Assembly: GCF_033115175.1 (NCBI RefSeq) | Contig: NC_084850.1 | Coordinates: 18,879,218 to 18,943,217, forward strand | Length of the DNA stretch: 64,000 nucleotides | DNA from: Lepus europaeus | Taxonomy: Eukaryota; Chordata; Mammalia; Lagomorpha; Leporidae | Direction: 5' to 3' | Shown here: piece by piece, positions 12,034 to 23,821 of the stretch | Layout: each line of letters starts with the position of its first letter | Numbering within the stretch: position 1 is the stretch's first letter | Translations under genes and position numbers: made by a program | Notes under the pieces: generated by a model | What the model was told of the DNA's origin: nothing | Seen by the model: only the letters and a program-made list of their open reading frames with translations | The model's database searches: none

Positions 12034-14089
12034 TTTTAAAAAATGTTCATGAATTGAAGGCTATGTGTACACAGTTTTCAAATGGTTTACTAAGTAAGGC
12101 CAATATTCATGGATCAAATTTGTCATTGAAAATATGATCTCACTGGCCTCTCCAAACTGCAAGCTTTAAGAATATTTACAGTACAAATTCCCAACATTTT
12201 GGGTGTTTTGACACCCGACTATAGTTTAGTTGAAGAAAATTCAAGAAAGTTTTTGCCAAAGATTTATTACCTACACACAATTAATTCAAATTTGAACTTC
12301 CTTAGTCTTCAATGGATAGCAAATAGAAATATATGGCCAATAACTAGAAATCTGCAGATTTTATTGAGGAATAAAACAGCAATATCTAGTATTTTGCAAA
12401 TCCTATATCCCAAGCTAATGTACATTATAAATGATCAACAGATACAGAGGTGTAATATAGCTCATATAATCAACATCATTTAGAAAATCCATATTTTACA
12501 TAAGATTCTTTGACAGTTAGTTCTGAGGGAGTAATTAGATGCTTTGAACATTAAAAAGAGGGGGGAGGAAAAGAAAAAATTTCATTAGAAAAACCACTGT
12601 ACTCACTTCAACTTCTTAAAGAAATGTACCTCCCTTGCTCTGAGTTAAATTAAATCCCTTTGTGTTATCAGTTTAGGAAACTATGACTTATAATAAATCT
12701 GTTTCCAGTCTGTTTTCTTCACACGACCAAGGATTTTATATAATACAAACTGAGGCGAGATGATTTATGCTTGCATTTATTTGAGATTAATATAATTAAG
12801 GGCACACATATATATCTCTATAGATGTTTACAGAGATGTATCAATAATGGTGTTGTGCCTGGAAGCCCTGGTGGATATTCTTTAATCCACCTGCACTGCA
12901 CTGTAGATTGTCGTGACAAAAAAGAAGCAGGAAAAAAATCCGATTGTTCCTGAAACAAAATGAAAGATCTTTGTTAACCAGACATCATAGCAAATCAGGA
13001 GACCCTTCTCAAAAACAAAGCAAAACACAAAGCCTGTCAATTTTGAGATAGGCTACAAATTATCCAAATCTCCAGACTTATATATCATCAAATAAAGCTG
13101 TCTTGCTGAGCAAACAGGATGAGCAGCTGGGCCAGAGGTAGCCTCTTGCAAATGGGTACGAGAAACCATCTGATTGACTCATACAGGTCTCTAATTGAAG
13201 CAAAAAATAATAAATAAATAAAAAGTTTTAAAAAGTAGTTTCAGTTTTCCATTTCAAAAAGCATACCAAGGCTAGTTTCTGATACAATCAACTCCTTATA
13301 ACTCACTTCAATTTAGAAAACATAAATATTATTACTGTATGTGGCAAAATGGAGACTAATCTGTTTATTTGCATATCTTGAGCCTCTATTAGTTTTCAAA
13401 ATCAAAGTTTTGTATTATTAACTTGAAAAACTTTCCTTTTCAGGGGATTTATCTTAAATAAATAACCTCATAGAAGAAAAAAATATATGCATAAAGGTGA
13501 TCATAATACTATGATTTATAATATTGAAGAACTACAAACTAAATGTCCCCAAAATAAACAAATAGCTTAACAATGGCCTAAGTACTCAATGAAGTGGTAT
13601 AGACACCAAAAATTATAAATACAAAGAATATGTAGCAGCATGGTATTAGGCATTAGCAAAAATGCCAGAGCTCCAATGACTTGCAGGCCCCACACAATGT
13701 GAATGTTACATAAACAGAAACATGTGGATTAGATAGAGCACAGCACATACAAAAGAAGATACCTTTAAATTTTAGCATGATATAATTAGGGTAAATTTTT
13801 CTTTAAGGCATGATTTCATTGATTTTCAGAATATGAGAATAATTTTCAGATGATGTTAAGGTTCAATTACTTAATCAAAGAATCTCTGATATGATTTCCA
13901 GATTCTATAGTCTAATAGGGTACCCCAAGACAATTCATCCAGGAAAAATTTTATTCAAAAAAATTCACAAAGTTTTAGGCAGGATTTGGAAAGTTTTTGT
14001 TGCCACCCTCCAAACTTAAAATAACTTTCCACCCACTATATCATCATACCACCACCTTCCACCCTTCACAGTTCTTTGTCAGGAATCAC

Positions 14090-14240
14090 TAGGGTATAGT
14101 GACTAAAACCATGAACTCAAAGTGACACAAATCTACTCTGTTGTTTACCAGACGCCTGACCTTGGGCAAGTGATAATCTTGCCAAGCCTCAGTTTTCTCA
14201 GCTGAAAATGAGGATCATACCTGTTCCTATTCGTAGGCAT
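14090..14240 (+). repeat. MIR-like ancient SINE fragment
   Basis: Contains the diagnostic order of words: a tgacttgggcaag-type block, a gcctcagttttctc block and an aatgaggatcatacctg block. These match the MIR core and 3' end. Confidence 0.7.
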
Positions 14241-14664
14241 CCTTCCCTGAATCCAACAACTTCAAAGGTTCAGGAGACAACAGATGTAAACTAAAGCATC
14301 CCTAGTTTCAATTTGTTGCCTCTTTTCCCTGTAAACCAGTGAAACGTCTATAAAGTTTCAACTTTTCAATGCTTTACCTTCAATACACAATTGCCTCCTT
14401 CCTGAAACACAAAAATCCATCAACTCTCACACTGCTCTGTCAGCTGAGTTAAAGAATCTGCCCTTTGGAGTCCAGCAATCTATCTACTTTCTCTGTTCCT
14501 CAAACGTGAAAAGAAATCATAACCTTACCCCACTAATACTTTGCTGAAAGAAAAAGGATACGATACAGTAGGCTGCTTGTTGGAGTAAGCACTCAAGAGA
14601 TGATCACTATCACTGATGGCCTGAGGCGTTGGTGCTTGGAATAAATGGTCACATGGGGTTTATC

Positions 14665-14855
14665 TGATGAGTGCAGCAGTCCTCAACATCAACTACATGT
14701 TGGAATCTCCTGAGGAGATTTAATCAAGACTATTGCTTGGGTCACACCCCCAGAGATTGTAATCTAATTGATCTAGGATGCAGTCCGAGCAGCAAGATTT
14801 TGGAAAGCTATCAGTGAATTTTAACCAGCAGCCAGGGTTCAGAACCTCACTGGAA
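14665..14855 (+). mobile_element. MER5A-like hAT-Charlie relic
   Basis: Words such as acatgttggaatctcctgag, gggtcacaccccca and gattgtaatctaattgatct match the internal part of the MER5 non-autonomous hAT family. Short and degenerate, with no coding capacity. Confidence 0.6.
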
Positions 14856-15681
14856 CAGTTTGTCTCTTTCTCCTTCCTTCCCTTACTACCTTCCACCTTT
14901 CCCTTCTTTCTCCCTTCCTTTGTAAACAAAGGCAAGTAATCAATGAAGAGAGATGGGGAAATTGCTCTTCTAAGGATCACTGAAACACACAAGTTAAATG
15001 CAACTTATATATATTCTTTTCTAATAAGAATAAACTAGCTAAATAAGGTATTTTGAAAGTCTACCACTTTCTGTTCAATATAGACAGATCTTTAAAGAGT
15101 CTTTCCACAGCCACTTGGGTACTAAATTCCAAGACACATTAATTTCAGAATTTGCAGCAGGGACTAGATATGCAGGAAAAAGATTTTCCTAAAGTTGAGA
15201 TTTCAGTCATTGTGCAAAGGAATAAATGGAAAGCTTGTCTGCAGAAAAGTGTCCTGGGGACCTTCACTCCCACAAGCCCCATTTAATTCAGCATTCATTA
15301 AGCATTTTCTCTAGATCTAGCACTTTCCAGATGGTGTGAGGGAGAGAAATCAGGCTCTTATAGGTAACAATTTCAATTGGTGGCTAAACTACATATTACC
15401 ACTTATACAGAGATCAGTCAGAAACATAGATGTCATTCTTAACTCCTTCCTCTTTTGCACCTACAACTTGTCAGTGACCAAGTCCTACAAATTCCAATTC
15501 TTTAATAGTTTTTGAGTCCACCTCCTCCATCCATCTTTCCATCTCCACAGCCAGTTTCTCCTGGCTTGTCTGCCTACTGCCAACCGTACTTTCAAATCCA
15601 TTGTTTGCTCTGTCAGTGTAAATGTGATAGCTCAAAAAAAAAACTGATTGTTATGTCCCTACTTTAAAAACTTGAGTAGCA

Positions 15682-15945
15682 GGGCCGGAGCTGTGGCATG
15701 GGGCATGGCAGGTAAGGCCACCGCCTGCAGTGCCAGCATCCCATATGGGTGCCGGTTTGAGTCCCGGCTGCTCCACTTCTAATCCAGCCCTCTGCTATGG
15801 CCTGGGAAAGCAGAAGATGGCCCAAATCCTTGGGCCCCTGCACCCACATGGGAGACCCGGAAGAAGCTCCTGGCTCCTGACTTTAGATAGGCGCAGCTCC
15901 AACCCTTGCAGCCAACTGGGGGAGTGAGCTAGCAGATGGAAGACC

Positions 15946-15991
<46 letters not shown>

Positions 15992-16054
15992 TCTCTCTCT
16001 GTGAAACCCTGACTTTCAAATAAATAGATAAATCTTTTAAAAATAGATCTTAGT
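15682..16054 (+). mobile_element. CSINE (lagomorph C-repeat), full length
   Basis: A tRNA-derived head (gggccggagctgtggc) with a B-box-like tttgagtcccggctg is followed by the standard C-repeat body, a long CT run at about 15950-15990, and an AAATAAAT tail. Confidence 0.9.
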
Positions 16055-16638
16055 GAGTATTTCAGGCATGGAAAGCCAAGACACTCTGGCAAAAAAAAGA
16101 AGACCTAAATGAAAGATCTCTGTGAGTGAGATCCCAGCAGAAAGAACGGGCCATCAAAGAAAGAGGTACCTTTCTCTGAAGGGAGGAGAGAACTTCCACT
16201 TTGACTATGACCTTGTCTAAATATGATCAGAGTCGGTGAGCTCAAAAGGCTTCCATAGCCTTGGCAACTCATGACAAGAGCCTCAGGTGATTACTGACGC
16301 CATAAATAAGAGTGTCAATTGTTAAATCAACAACAAGAGTCACTGTGCACCTGCTCCCCATGTAGACCTCTGTCCTTAATGTGTTGTACTATGTGAATCA
16401 ATGGTATAACTAGTAATCAAATAGTACTTTATACTTTGTGTTTCTGTGTGGGTGCAAACTGTTGAAATCTTTACTTAATATATACTAAATTGATCTTCTG
16501 TATATAAAGATAATTGAAAATGAATCTTGATGTGAATGGGATGGGGGAGGGAGTGGGAGATGGGAGGGTTGTGGGTGGGAGAGAAGTTATCCAAAAGCTG
16601 TACTTTGGAAATTTATATTTATTAAATAAAAGTTTAAA
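16055..16638 (+). mobile_element. Rabbit L1 3' end inserted after the CSINE tail
   Basis: 5'-truncated L1 3' UTR, from the ttcaggcatggaaagccaag block to TTATTAAATAAAAGTTTAAAA. It is flanked by a perfect 14-base target duplication AAATAGATCTTAGT at 16041-16054 and 16639-16652. Confidence 0.9.
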
Positions 16639-16652
16639 AAATAGATCTTAGT

Positions 16653-16795
16653 AAAAAATAAGAATGGGAATAGGAGAGGGAGGAGGAAGAGTAGGAGGGC
16701 AGGTACAGTGAAAAAAATCACTATATTCCTAAAGTTGTATTTGTGAAAAGCATCAAGTTTGTATTCTTTAAATAAAAATTTTCTGGGGAAAATAA
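16653..16795 (+). mobile_element. Older rabbit-type L1 3' terminus
   Basis: The sequence agaatgggaataggagaggg, then ctatattcctaaagttgta and an AATAAAA tail, corresponds to another L1 3' UTR subfamily. It was split by the insertion at 16055-16638. Confidence 0.7.
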
Positions 16796-16934
16796 AAATA
16801 ATACATTAATCAATTTTAAAATTACCTGGGTGTCAGATAATGCCAAATTAAGAAATTTTAATTTAAACATGTCAGCAACTAGAAGTGAATGAAGACACAT
16901 AAGCCAGAGAATTAGACAATCAAATTTGCACTTC

Positions 16935-17160
16935 ATGAAGAAGATGATGGTAATGGAGACAGCTGTTATTTACTTAAACACTTGTTGTATGTCTGATCCT
17001 GGGTTAAGTGCTTTACATGTTCAATGACACTGAGTTAAATTTTCTGAAGTACTTACTATTATTTTCCCCATTCTATAAGGAAACATAGGCTTGTGAGGTG
17101 AAGTGATTTACCTTACAACACAGAGCCAGTAAGTGATACAGCTGGGACCCAAAGCCATTT
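16935..17160 (+). repeat. MIR-like ancient SINE
   Basis: Matches in order: a gttaagtgctttacatg block, a ttattttccccattctataag block, and a gtgatttaccttacaacacagagccag block. Degenerate and non-coding. Confidence 0.75.
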
Positions 17161-18596
17161 CTGCTCCTAATTATTCTAGGACAGACATATCCAAAATGAG
17201 CTGAGGTGATTAGGAACTGCTTTCTGCAGGAAGACATCAAAGACCAAGAAGCAGCTGGACAACAAAAGTTTGGGGCAGGGAGGCTGGGGCAGAAACTATC
17301 CTTGTATGAGATGCCAGAAAATGTAAAATACACAATTCAAGATTGTCAAAGAATGCAACCTTTGCTTCCCACTTGAGGGAATGGAATACTTTCTTTCCTT
17401 AAAAAATTTTAGACTGTTACTCAAAACCAGAAAGAAAAAAAAGTACAAGACCAAGAGATACAGTAAGTCCATGACTACTTGAACTGGGAAAAATAAGACC
17501 CAGAAGTTTTCCAAATCTATAAGAACAGAGAAAACTGTATCTTGTTTCACTACAGAATTTAGCACTTTCTTTGGTTTATAAATGTTAGCTGAAATAAAAA
17601 TGAGCTGGAATTGAAGAAGGAATGAATTATTTCAGAGATCAAACTAGCCTTGACCTCTCTATCCTAGTATACTGTAGAAAACAGGAAGGATGTGCCTCTT
17701 TTTTAAAAAAAAAAAAAAAGAAGAAGAAGTATTGAGTGCACACAGAAAAGACTTGAGAGATTCTATTGTCATCATATGTTCCTGAAGGTGATAACGTATT
17801 GCTTTACATGCACCAGTCTTAGTTTCCCCGGTTAAGAGTAGTTCACCTGGTCAAACAGAAAACCATAAGGCAGATTCTGCAGGTGTCTTTTTGTTATTGT
17901 TTTGACTCCAGCTCAAAGAAAAGTGCCTGCTTCTTAAAGAGAACATAGAGTTGTTTTTGAGAGAATGACCTTTGGGTTCAGTCCAACCTGAATTTGAATG
18001 AATAACAGCTTCACTATTTAGTAGATGAGTGACTTTAAGTCATCTCTCTGGGCCTCAGTTTCCTTATCTGTGCAATGGCCATTATGAAAATTAAATGGGA
18101 TAAATGTATTCAAATAGTTGGCACATAGCCAACTCAATAAAAAACAAATAGCATTGTATCTAAATGTTTCTATATTCCTAATTGGTACATTTCCATGCCC
18201 AAAAAAGAAGCTTAGTAAGTATTTGTTGGTTGGTTATTGATTATCATTAATAGATATTTATATCTTTTTAATCCTTTGCCCTTTAGAATTTAAAGTTTTA
18301 ATAAGGCAGAACTAGCAACAACTTGTTAAAATAAAACACAAAAGACACATTATATCTTAACATTTATGTGTTAAGATATTAGACATTTGCTTTAGTATAC
18401 TGTGAAGAACATTGATTCTTCACTTTAATTTACTGATAAAATAAAAAATAATATTACATAGTAGGCTCTCAAATTGAGCTTCATTAGTGTCTTTTAATGA
18501 ATAAAAATATATTCAAAACACACTTAATGAGAAGCTAACAGAAAAGTGCTTTGTACTTAGCCGATACTTCTTCTGCCTCTTAAAAGTCTTTGTATC
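17161..18596. other. Noncoding, unique plus ancient repeat sequence
   Basis: No supported gene. A MIR-like fragment (atctctctgggcctcagtttcc and downstream) lies at about 18020-18150. The minus-strand hydrophobic frame near 17296-17565 reflects A-rich sequence and has no splice or family support. Confidence 0.6.
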
Positions 18597-18831
18597 GGGG
18601 CTGGCACTGTGGCATAGCGAGTAAAGCTGCCACCTGCAGTACCGACATCCCATAAGGGTGCTGGTTTAAGTCCCAACTGCTCCACTTCCGATCCAGCTCT
18701 CTGCTATGACCTAGGAAAGTAGTGTTGGGTCCCTGCACCAGTGTGGGAGACCTGGAAGAAGCTCCTGGCTCCTGGCTTCGGACAGGCGCAGCTTTGGCCA
18801 CTTGGGGAGTGAACCAGCAGACGGAAAACGC

Positions 18832-18866
<35 letters not shown>

Positions 18867-18936
18867 TCTCTGCACCTCTCCTTCTCCCTCTGTGTAACTC
18901 TTTCAAATAAGTAAATAAATCTTAAAAAAAAAAAAA
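18597..18936 (+). mobile_element. CSINE, full length
   Basis: Head ggggctggcactgtggcatag, body, CT run and a TAAATAAATCTT-poly(A) tail. Confidence 0.9.
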
Positions 18937-18947
18937 ATGCTTCACCC

Positions 18948-19247
18948 TGGGGCCGGCATCGTGGTGTAGCCAGTTCAGCCACTGCCTGTGATGCCAGCAT
19001 CTCATATGAGCACCGGTTCAAGTCCTGGCTGTTCCACTTCAACCTAGCTCCCTGCTAATGCACCTGAGAAAGCAGCAGAAGATGGCCTAAGTTCCTGGGC
19101 CTCTGCACCCACATAGGAGACTAGGAAGAAGCTCCTGGCTCCTGGATTCAGTCTGATCCAGCCCTAGCCACTGCAGCCATTTGGGGAGTGAACCAGTGAA
19201 TGAAGATCTCTCTCCCTCTCTCCCTCCTCCTCCTCCTCCTTCTTCTT

Positions 19248-19279
<32 letters not shown>

Positions 19280-19637
19280 TCTCCCCCCCCCACTCTTTCT
19301 TTTTTGATTTGACAGGTGGAGTTACATACAGAGAGAGAGACAGAGAGAAAGGTCTTCCTTCCGTTGTTTCACTCCCCAAATGGCCGCCATGCCAGCGCTG
19401 CACCGATCTAAAGCCAGGAGCCAGGTGCTTTCTCCTGGTCTCCCACGCAGGTGCAAGGGTCCAAGCACTTGGGCCATCCTCCACTGCCCTCCCGGGCCAC
19501 AGCAGAGAGCTGGACTGGAAGAGGAGCAACCGGGACTAGAACCCGGCACCCATATGGGATGCCAGCACCACAGGCGGAGGATTAACCAAGTGAGCCACGG
19601 CGCCAGCCCCTCTAACTCTTTCAAATAAAAAAATAAC
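18948..19637 (+). mobile_element. CSINE split by an antisense CSINE2
   Basis: Head ggggccggcatcgtggtgtag at 18948 runs to the CT-rich region at 19290. The element's own 3' end (taactctttcaaataaa) reappears at 19612-19637 after a foreign block. The two halves are one element interrupted at 19305-19610. Confidence 0.85.
19305..19610 (-). mobile_element. CSINE2 nested in an older CSINE
   Basis: Antisense copy starting with the complement of the poly(A)/GACAGG tail, then the GAGAGAGACAGAG run, and ending ccacggcgccagcccc. The word ACTCTTTC flanks both sides and looks like the target duplication. Confidence 0.85.
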
Positions 19638-19639
19638 TT

Positions 19640-19817
19640 TGCCCTAGATCAGGGTTTCTTAACAGAAGTACTATTCATTTCACTCTACCAGCATTCCTAA
19701 CCTGTACCCTGCAGATGTCATCAGTATCCACCCAGTCATGACAATCAAAAGTGTCTTCAGACATTCCTAACTGTTCACTGGGGAGTAAAATCATCCTGGA
19801 TTGAGAAGCACTGTTCT
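19640..19817 (+). mobile_element. MER20-like hAT-Charlie relic
   Basis: Order of words: gggtttcttaacagaagtactattcattt, cctgtaccctgcagatg, gacaatcaaaagtgtcttcagacatt, and ggattgagaagcactg. This matches the non-autonomous MER20 family. Confidence 0.65.
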
Positions 19818-20227
19818 AGAGTAATAGATTTTACAGCTAAATGAAGACATTTTATCCACTTGCCAAAATTATGTATTATTGTATAAAATATTTAATTTGC
19901 CACTTAATCAAAATGTTAGCCAAAGCTTATATTATGCTATAAATTTCATCATGATAATACAAGATAACATTTTAAACTTGAAGACATCATAAGTGCTTAT
20001 TGGGATCCTAATATCCACAGCATCAAGATAGATATATATTATTTCAATTAACTCTCTTAAGAATTTAACTTGTTTGTTGATATCTGAAACAAAACTTGAT
20101 GCAAATAAAAACTGGCAACTGTCCTCCAATCAAGAACAATGATGTGTATCCATTAGACACCTGAATAAACGCAATCAAATTTTAACAGATCATAACACAA
20201 TACTTGGCCAAGCACATACTTTCAAAT

Positions 20228-20512
20228 TTTTAATGTTTATTTGTTTATTTTCATCTACTTGAAAGACAGAGGAAGACACAGAGAGGGAGAGAGAGAAAGA
20301 GAGAGAGAGAGATCTTCCACCAACTAGTTCACTCCCCAATGCCCACCCAGCCAGGAGTCCAGAACTCCATCGAGGTCAGCTGGGGAATGAACCAGCAGAT
20401 GTAAGAGCTCTCTCTCTCACTCTCTTTCTCTCTCTCTCTCTCTTTCTCTCTCTCTCCCTCTGCCTCTGCCTCTCTATGTAAATCTGCCTTTCAAATAAAT
20501 AAATCTTTTTTT
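20228..20512. repeat. Inverted pair of CSINE 3' ends (potential hairpin)
   Basis: An antisense C-repeat 3' end (about 20228-20380, tttatttgtttatttt then GAGA run and cactccccaatg) is followed directly by a sense C-repeat 3' end (about 20382-20512, tggggaatgaaccagcagatg, CT run, tttcaaataaataaatc). The arms are imperfectly complementary. Confidence 0.75.
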
Positions 20513-21370
20513 AAAAATACCACTTGGAATGCCTTATAAGAGAGCCTGAGTTTGAATTCCCACAGCATTCCTGATTCTAGCTTCCTGCTGATGTGCCCCT
20601 AGGAAGCATCAGGTGATGGCTCAAGTACTTGTGTTCCTGCCCCCAAATATGGGAAACCAAGATTGACTTCTGCAGCAACAGAAGTCACTGTGTACTTACA
20701 TCCCATGTGGGATCTGTCCTTAATGTGTTGCCTAATGTGCAGTGATGCTATAACTAGTACTGAAACAGTATTTTTACACTTTGTGTTTCTGCGTGGGTAC
20801 AAACTGATGAGATCTTTACTAATTATATACTGAATCAATCTTCTGTATATAAAGATAATTGGAAATGAAAAAAAACATGGTGTTAAATTGGAAATGGCAT
20901 AGAAAATTAATTAATTTTTAAAAAAAATATTATGTAGGATCTCTGTCTTTAATGTGCTGTACACTCTTATTTAATGCTATAACTAGTACTCCAACAGTAT
21001 TTTTTTTCACTTTGTGTTGCTATATGGGGGCAAACTGTTGAAATCTTTACCTAATATATACTAAACTGATCTTTTGTATATAAAGAGAATTGAAAATGAA
21101 TCATGATGTGATAGGAAGGGGAGAGGGAGCGGGAAAGGGGAGGGTTGTGGGTGGGAGGAAAGTTTTGGGAGGGGGAAGCCATTGTAACCCATAAGCTGTA
21201 CTTTGGAAATTTATATTCATTAAATAAAAGTTTAATTAAAAAAAAAAAGATTGACTTCTGGGCCCCTGGCTTCTCCGTGCAGGTATTGTGGAAGTGAACC
21301 AGCAGATGAAAGCTTCCCCCTCCTCTCTCCCTTCTCCCTCTGCCTTTCAAATAGAATTCAAAAATTTTTT
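20513..21370 (+). mobile_element. Old C-repeat split by an L1 3' end
   Basis: An older C-repeat variant (ccacttggaatgccttat...) runs to 20672 and resumes at 21261 with gggcccctggcttc, ending at the AAATAGAATT tail near 21370. The break is made by the L1 insertion at 20673-21246. Confidence 0.8.
20673..21246 (+). mobile_element. Rabbit L1 3' end with internal duplication
   Basis: Flanked by a perfect 14-base duplication AAGATTGACTTCTG (20659-20672 and 21247-21260). Inside, the same 3' UTR block (gtgtacttac/ggatctctgtc... tctgtatataaaga) occurs twice, at about 20690-20865 and 20930-21246. Only the second occurrence has the G-rich segment and the AATAAAAGTTT terminus. Confidence 0.8.
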
Positions 21371-21885
21371 TAAAAAGACTTTTTCCTCACAAGTGAAGTA
21401 ACATGAAAATAGGTAATAAGTCTTCCTTCCTGCTGTGAACTTCAAAATAATAATGATAAATATTTAAGAATCTGTATGAAGACAGGACTTTTTAAAAAGC
21501 AGTTCTAGAAAATAGATGTCAAAAACAGATGTCATGGGTTTACTAATTTCTTCATGATATGAATGGCAACTAGAATGTACTTTGGAAGTTCTAATACTCA
21601 TAGTTTAATTTTAAAATAAACATGGAAACATGACACCCTGATGATACCTCCTCTCTCCATACTTTATGCAATTCAGGAAGAACTACCTGGTTAGAACTCT
21701 GAGGGATACATAGTAAGCTTAAAACATATTCCCTGTCCTCAAAGATTCTAATCTGGATAGGTAGAAATAGTCAAAAATCAGGAGGCCATAAGCCTGAACC
21801 TAATGAGAAGTTCAGCTTTGAGAGGCTTAGATCAATAAGCAAGATTACATTGGATGTATTCAGACGTTAATAGAGAAGGATTACG

Positions 21886-21990
21886 AGGGTACTTTGAATG
21901 GCCCATGGAACAACAGAATTAAAAGATGAGTTTATTTTGGTGCAGAAGAATTTTGGAATCTATGCACACAAAGGATTTTCATTTTACATG
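21886..21990 (+). mobile_element. Mariner-type (MARNA-like) relic
   Basis: Words gtactttgaatggcccatgg and gtttattttggtgcagaagaattttgg match two further copies in this window at about 35378 and 40726. The better-preserved copies have inverted termini around TTCAAAAAGTTCATGG. Non-autonomous, no transposase. Confidence 0.55.
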
Positions 21991-22300
21991 TCCAAAAGAA
22001 TTGAAATCACTATAAGAGATAGCTGCAATCCTATATATACTGCAGCACTCTTCACAATAGCCAAGATATGGAATTGATTTAGGTGTCCTTTGATGGAAGA
22101 ATGAATAAAGAAAATGTGGTACATATATACAATGGAAGGCTATTCAGCCACAAAATGATGAAATCCTGTTACTTGCAACAACATGGATCAAACTGGAGGT
22201 TATTATTTTAAGTGAAATAAGCCAGGAGGAGAAGAACAAGTATCATATTATCTTCTTTGTATGTGGAAGTTAAAAAACCGTTCATTTGAACTGGGAAGGG
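21990..22300 (+). mobile_element. L1 3' end fragment (older mammalian type)
   Basis: Contains the characteristic actcttcacaatagccaag, tggtacatatatacaatgga, gctattcagccacaaaatga and agtgaaataagccaggagg blocks seen just downstream of ORF2 in many mammalian L1s. Confidence 0.8.
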
Positions 22301-22499
22301 GAGAGGAATGTCAGAAGTAACAAGTTCTAGTGTCCCACTGCACAAGGGGAAAACCACAGAACAGCATAATGCATTATATTCTTATAAACAACTGGACGAG
22401 ATGAGTTGATAGGCTCCAAACATGAGGAAAACGTAAGGAGAAGGAAAGGCTGTTTGCCTGATTTGACTGGTTTGTGCTCTGTATGTTTGCTGAAATAAT

Positions 22500-22925
22500 A
22501 CACTGTACCCCATAAAAGTACACAAATATTACATGGAGGAATCTGGAAAACATCATGCTGAGTGAAATAAGCCAGTCCCAAAGGGACAAATATCATATGT
22601 TCTCCCTGATTGGTGACAACTGAGCACCAAAAAGGAAACCTGTTGAAGTGAAAGGGACACTATGAGAAACAGTGACTTGATCAGCCCTTGTCCTGACTGT
22701 CGATGAACAGCTTAATACTTTATCCCTTTTAGTATTTTTTTGTTGTAGTTAATACTATTGGTTGAACTCTTTAATTTACACACAATTATTCTTAGGTGTT
22801 TAAATTTAACTGAAAAGTGATCCCTGTTAAATATAAGAGTGGGAATAAGAGAGGGAGGAGATGTACAATTTGGGACATGCTCAATCGGACTTGCCCCAAA
22901 TGGTGGAGTTAGAAACGTGCCAGGG
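22500..22925 (+). mobile_element. Rabbit-type L1 3' UTR
   Basis: It runs from tacatggaggaatctgg and catgctgagtgaaataagcc, through gtgggaataagagagggagg, to gggacatgctcaatcgg. No intact reading frame. Confidence 0.75.
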
Positions 22926-23039
22926 GATTCCAATACAATCCCCTCAAGGTGGCCTGTACCAATGCCGTCTCACTAGTCCAAGTGATCAATTTCAGTTCAG
23001 TTGACAGCATATACAGTGGGTTAGAAAAGGAGAGATTAG

Positions 23040-23315
23040 AGGCCAGTGCTGTGACCTAGTGGGTTAAGCCCATGTGTATGGCGCCACCATCCCACACAGG
23101 CGCAGGCTGGAGTCCAGGCTGCTCCACTTCCAATCCAGCTCTCTGCTACAGCCTGGGAAAGCAGTAGAAAATGGCCCAAGTCCTTGGACCCCTGCACCCA
23201 CGTGGGAGATTGGGAGGAAGCTCCCACCTCCTGGCTTCAGATTTGCCTAGCTCCAGTCTGTCTCTCCCTTTCTCTCTATGTAATTCTGACTTTCAAATAC
23301 ATAAATAAAAAAAGA
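23040..23315 (+). mobile_element. CSINE
   Basis: Head aggccagtgctgtgacctag, normal body, abbreviated CT segment and a CAAATACATAAAT tail. Confidence 0.88.
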
Positions 23316-23368
23316 AGTAGACTTTAAGAAAAGATAAAGGAGAGATAAATGTTTAAAAAAATAAAAGA

Positions 23369-23633
23369 GCAGGCGCCGCAGCTCACTAGGCTAATCCTCC
23401 GCCTGCAGCTCTGGCACCCCGGGTTCTAGTCCCGGTTGAGGCGCCGGTTCTGTCCCAGTTGCTCCTCTTCCAGTCCAGCTCTCTGCTGGGAAGGCAGTGG
23501 AGGATGGCCCAGGTCCTTGGGCCCTGCACCCGCGTGGGAGACCAGGAGGATGCGCCTGGCTCCTGGCTTCGGATCGGCACGACGCACCAGCCGTAGCGGC
23601 CACTTTGGGGGTGAACCAACAGAAAAAGGAAGA

Positions 23634-23693
<60 letters not shown>

Positions 23694-23735
23694 ACTCTGC
23701 TTGTCAAAAAAATAAATAAATAAAAAATAAAAGAA
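23369..23735 (+). mobile_element. CSINE2 (young subfamily)
   Basis: Head gcaggcgccgcagctcacta and gctaatcctccgcctg, pure CT run at about 23639-23684, CTGCTTGTCAAAAAAATAAAT tail. Confidence 0.9.
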
Positions 23736-23821
23736 AAGGATAGATTAGAGTCTAGCAAACCAAGTACAAGGCTACTGGAGTGATCCAGGCAAAAGGGAAT
23801 AATGACCTGGATTAAAATTGT

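Larger units (their letters stand above)
12034..15681. other. Noncoding interval with few repeats
   Basis: AT-rich and without C-repeats. Apart from an old MIR-like and a MER5A-like fragment I see no gene, RNA gene or exon with splice signals. Open frames up to 94 codons here show no family similarity. Confidence 0.65.

Noticed and set aside
17296-17565. Hydrophobic minus-strand frame with a run of phenylalanines
   Set aside because: No TM9SF or other family signature, and the hydrophobicity comes from A-rich plus-strand sequence.
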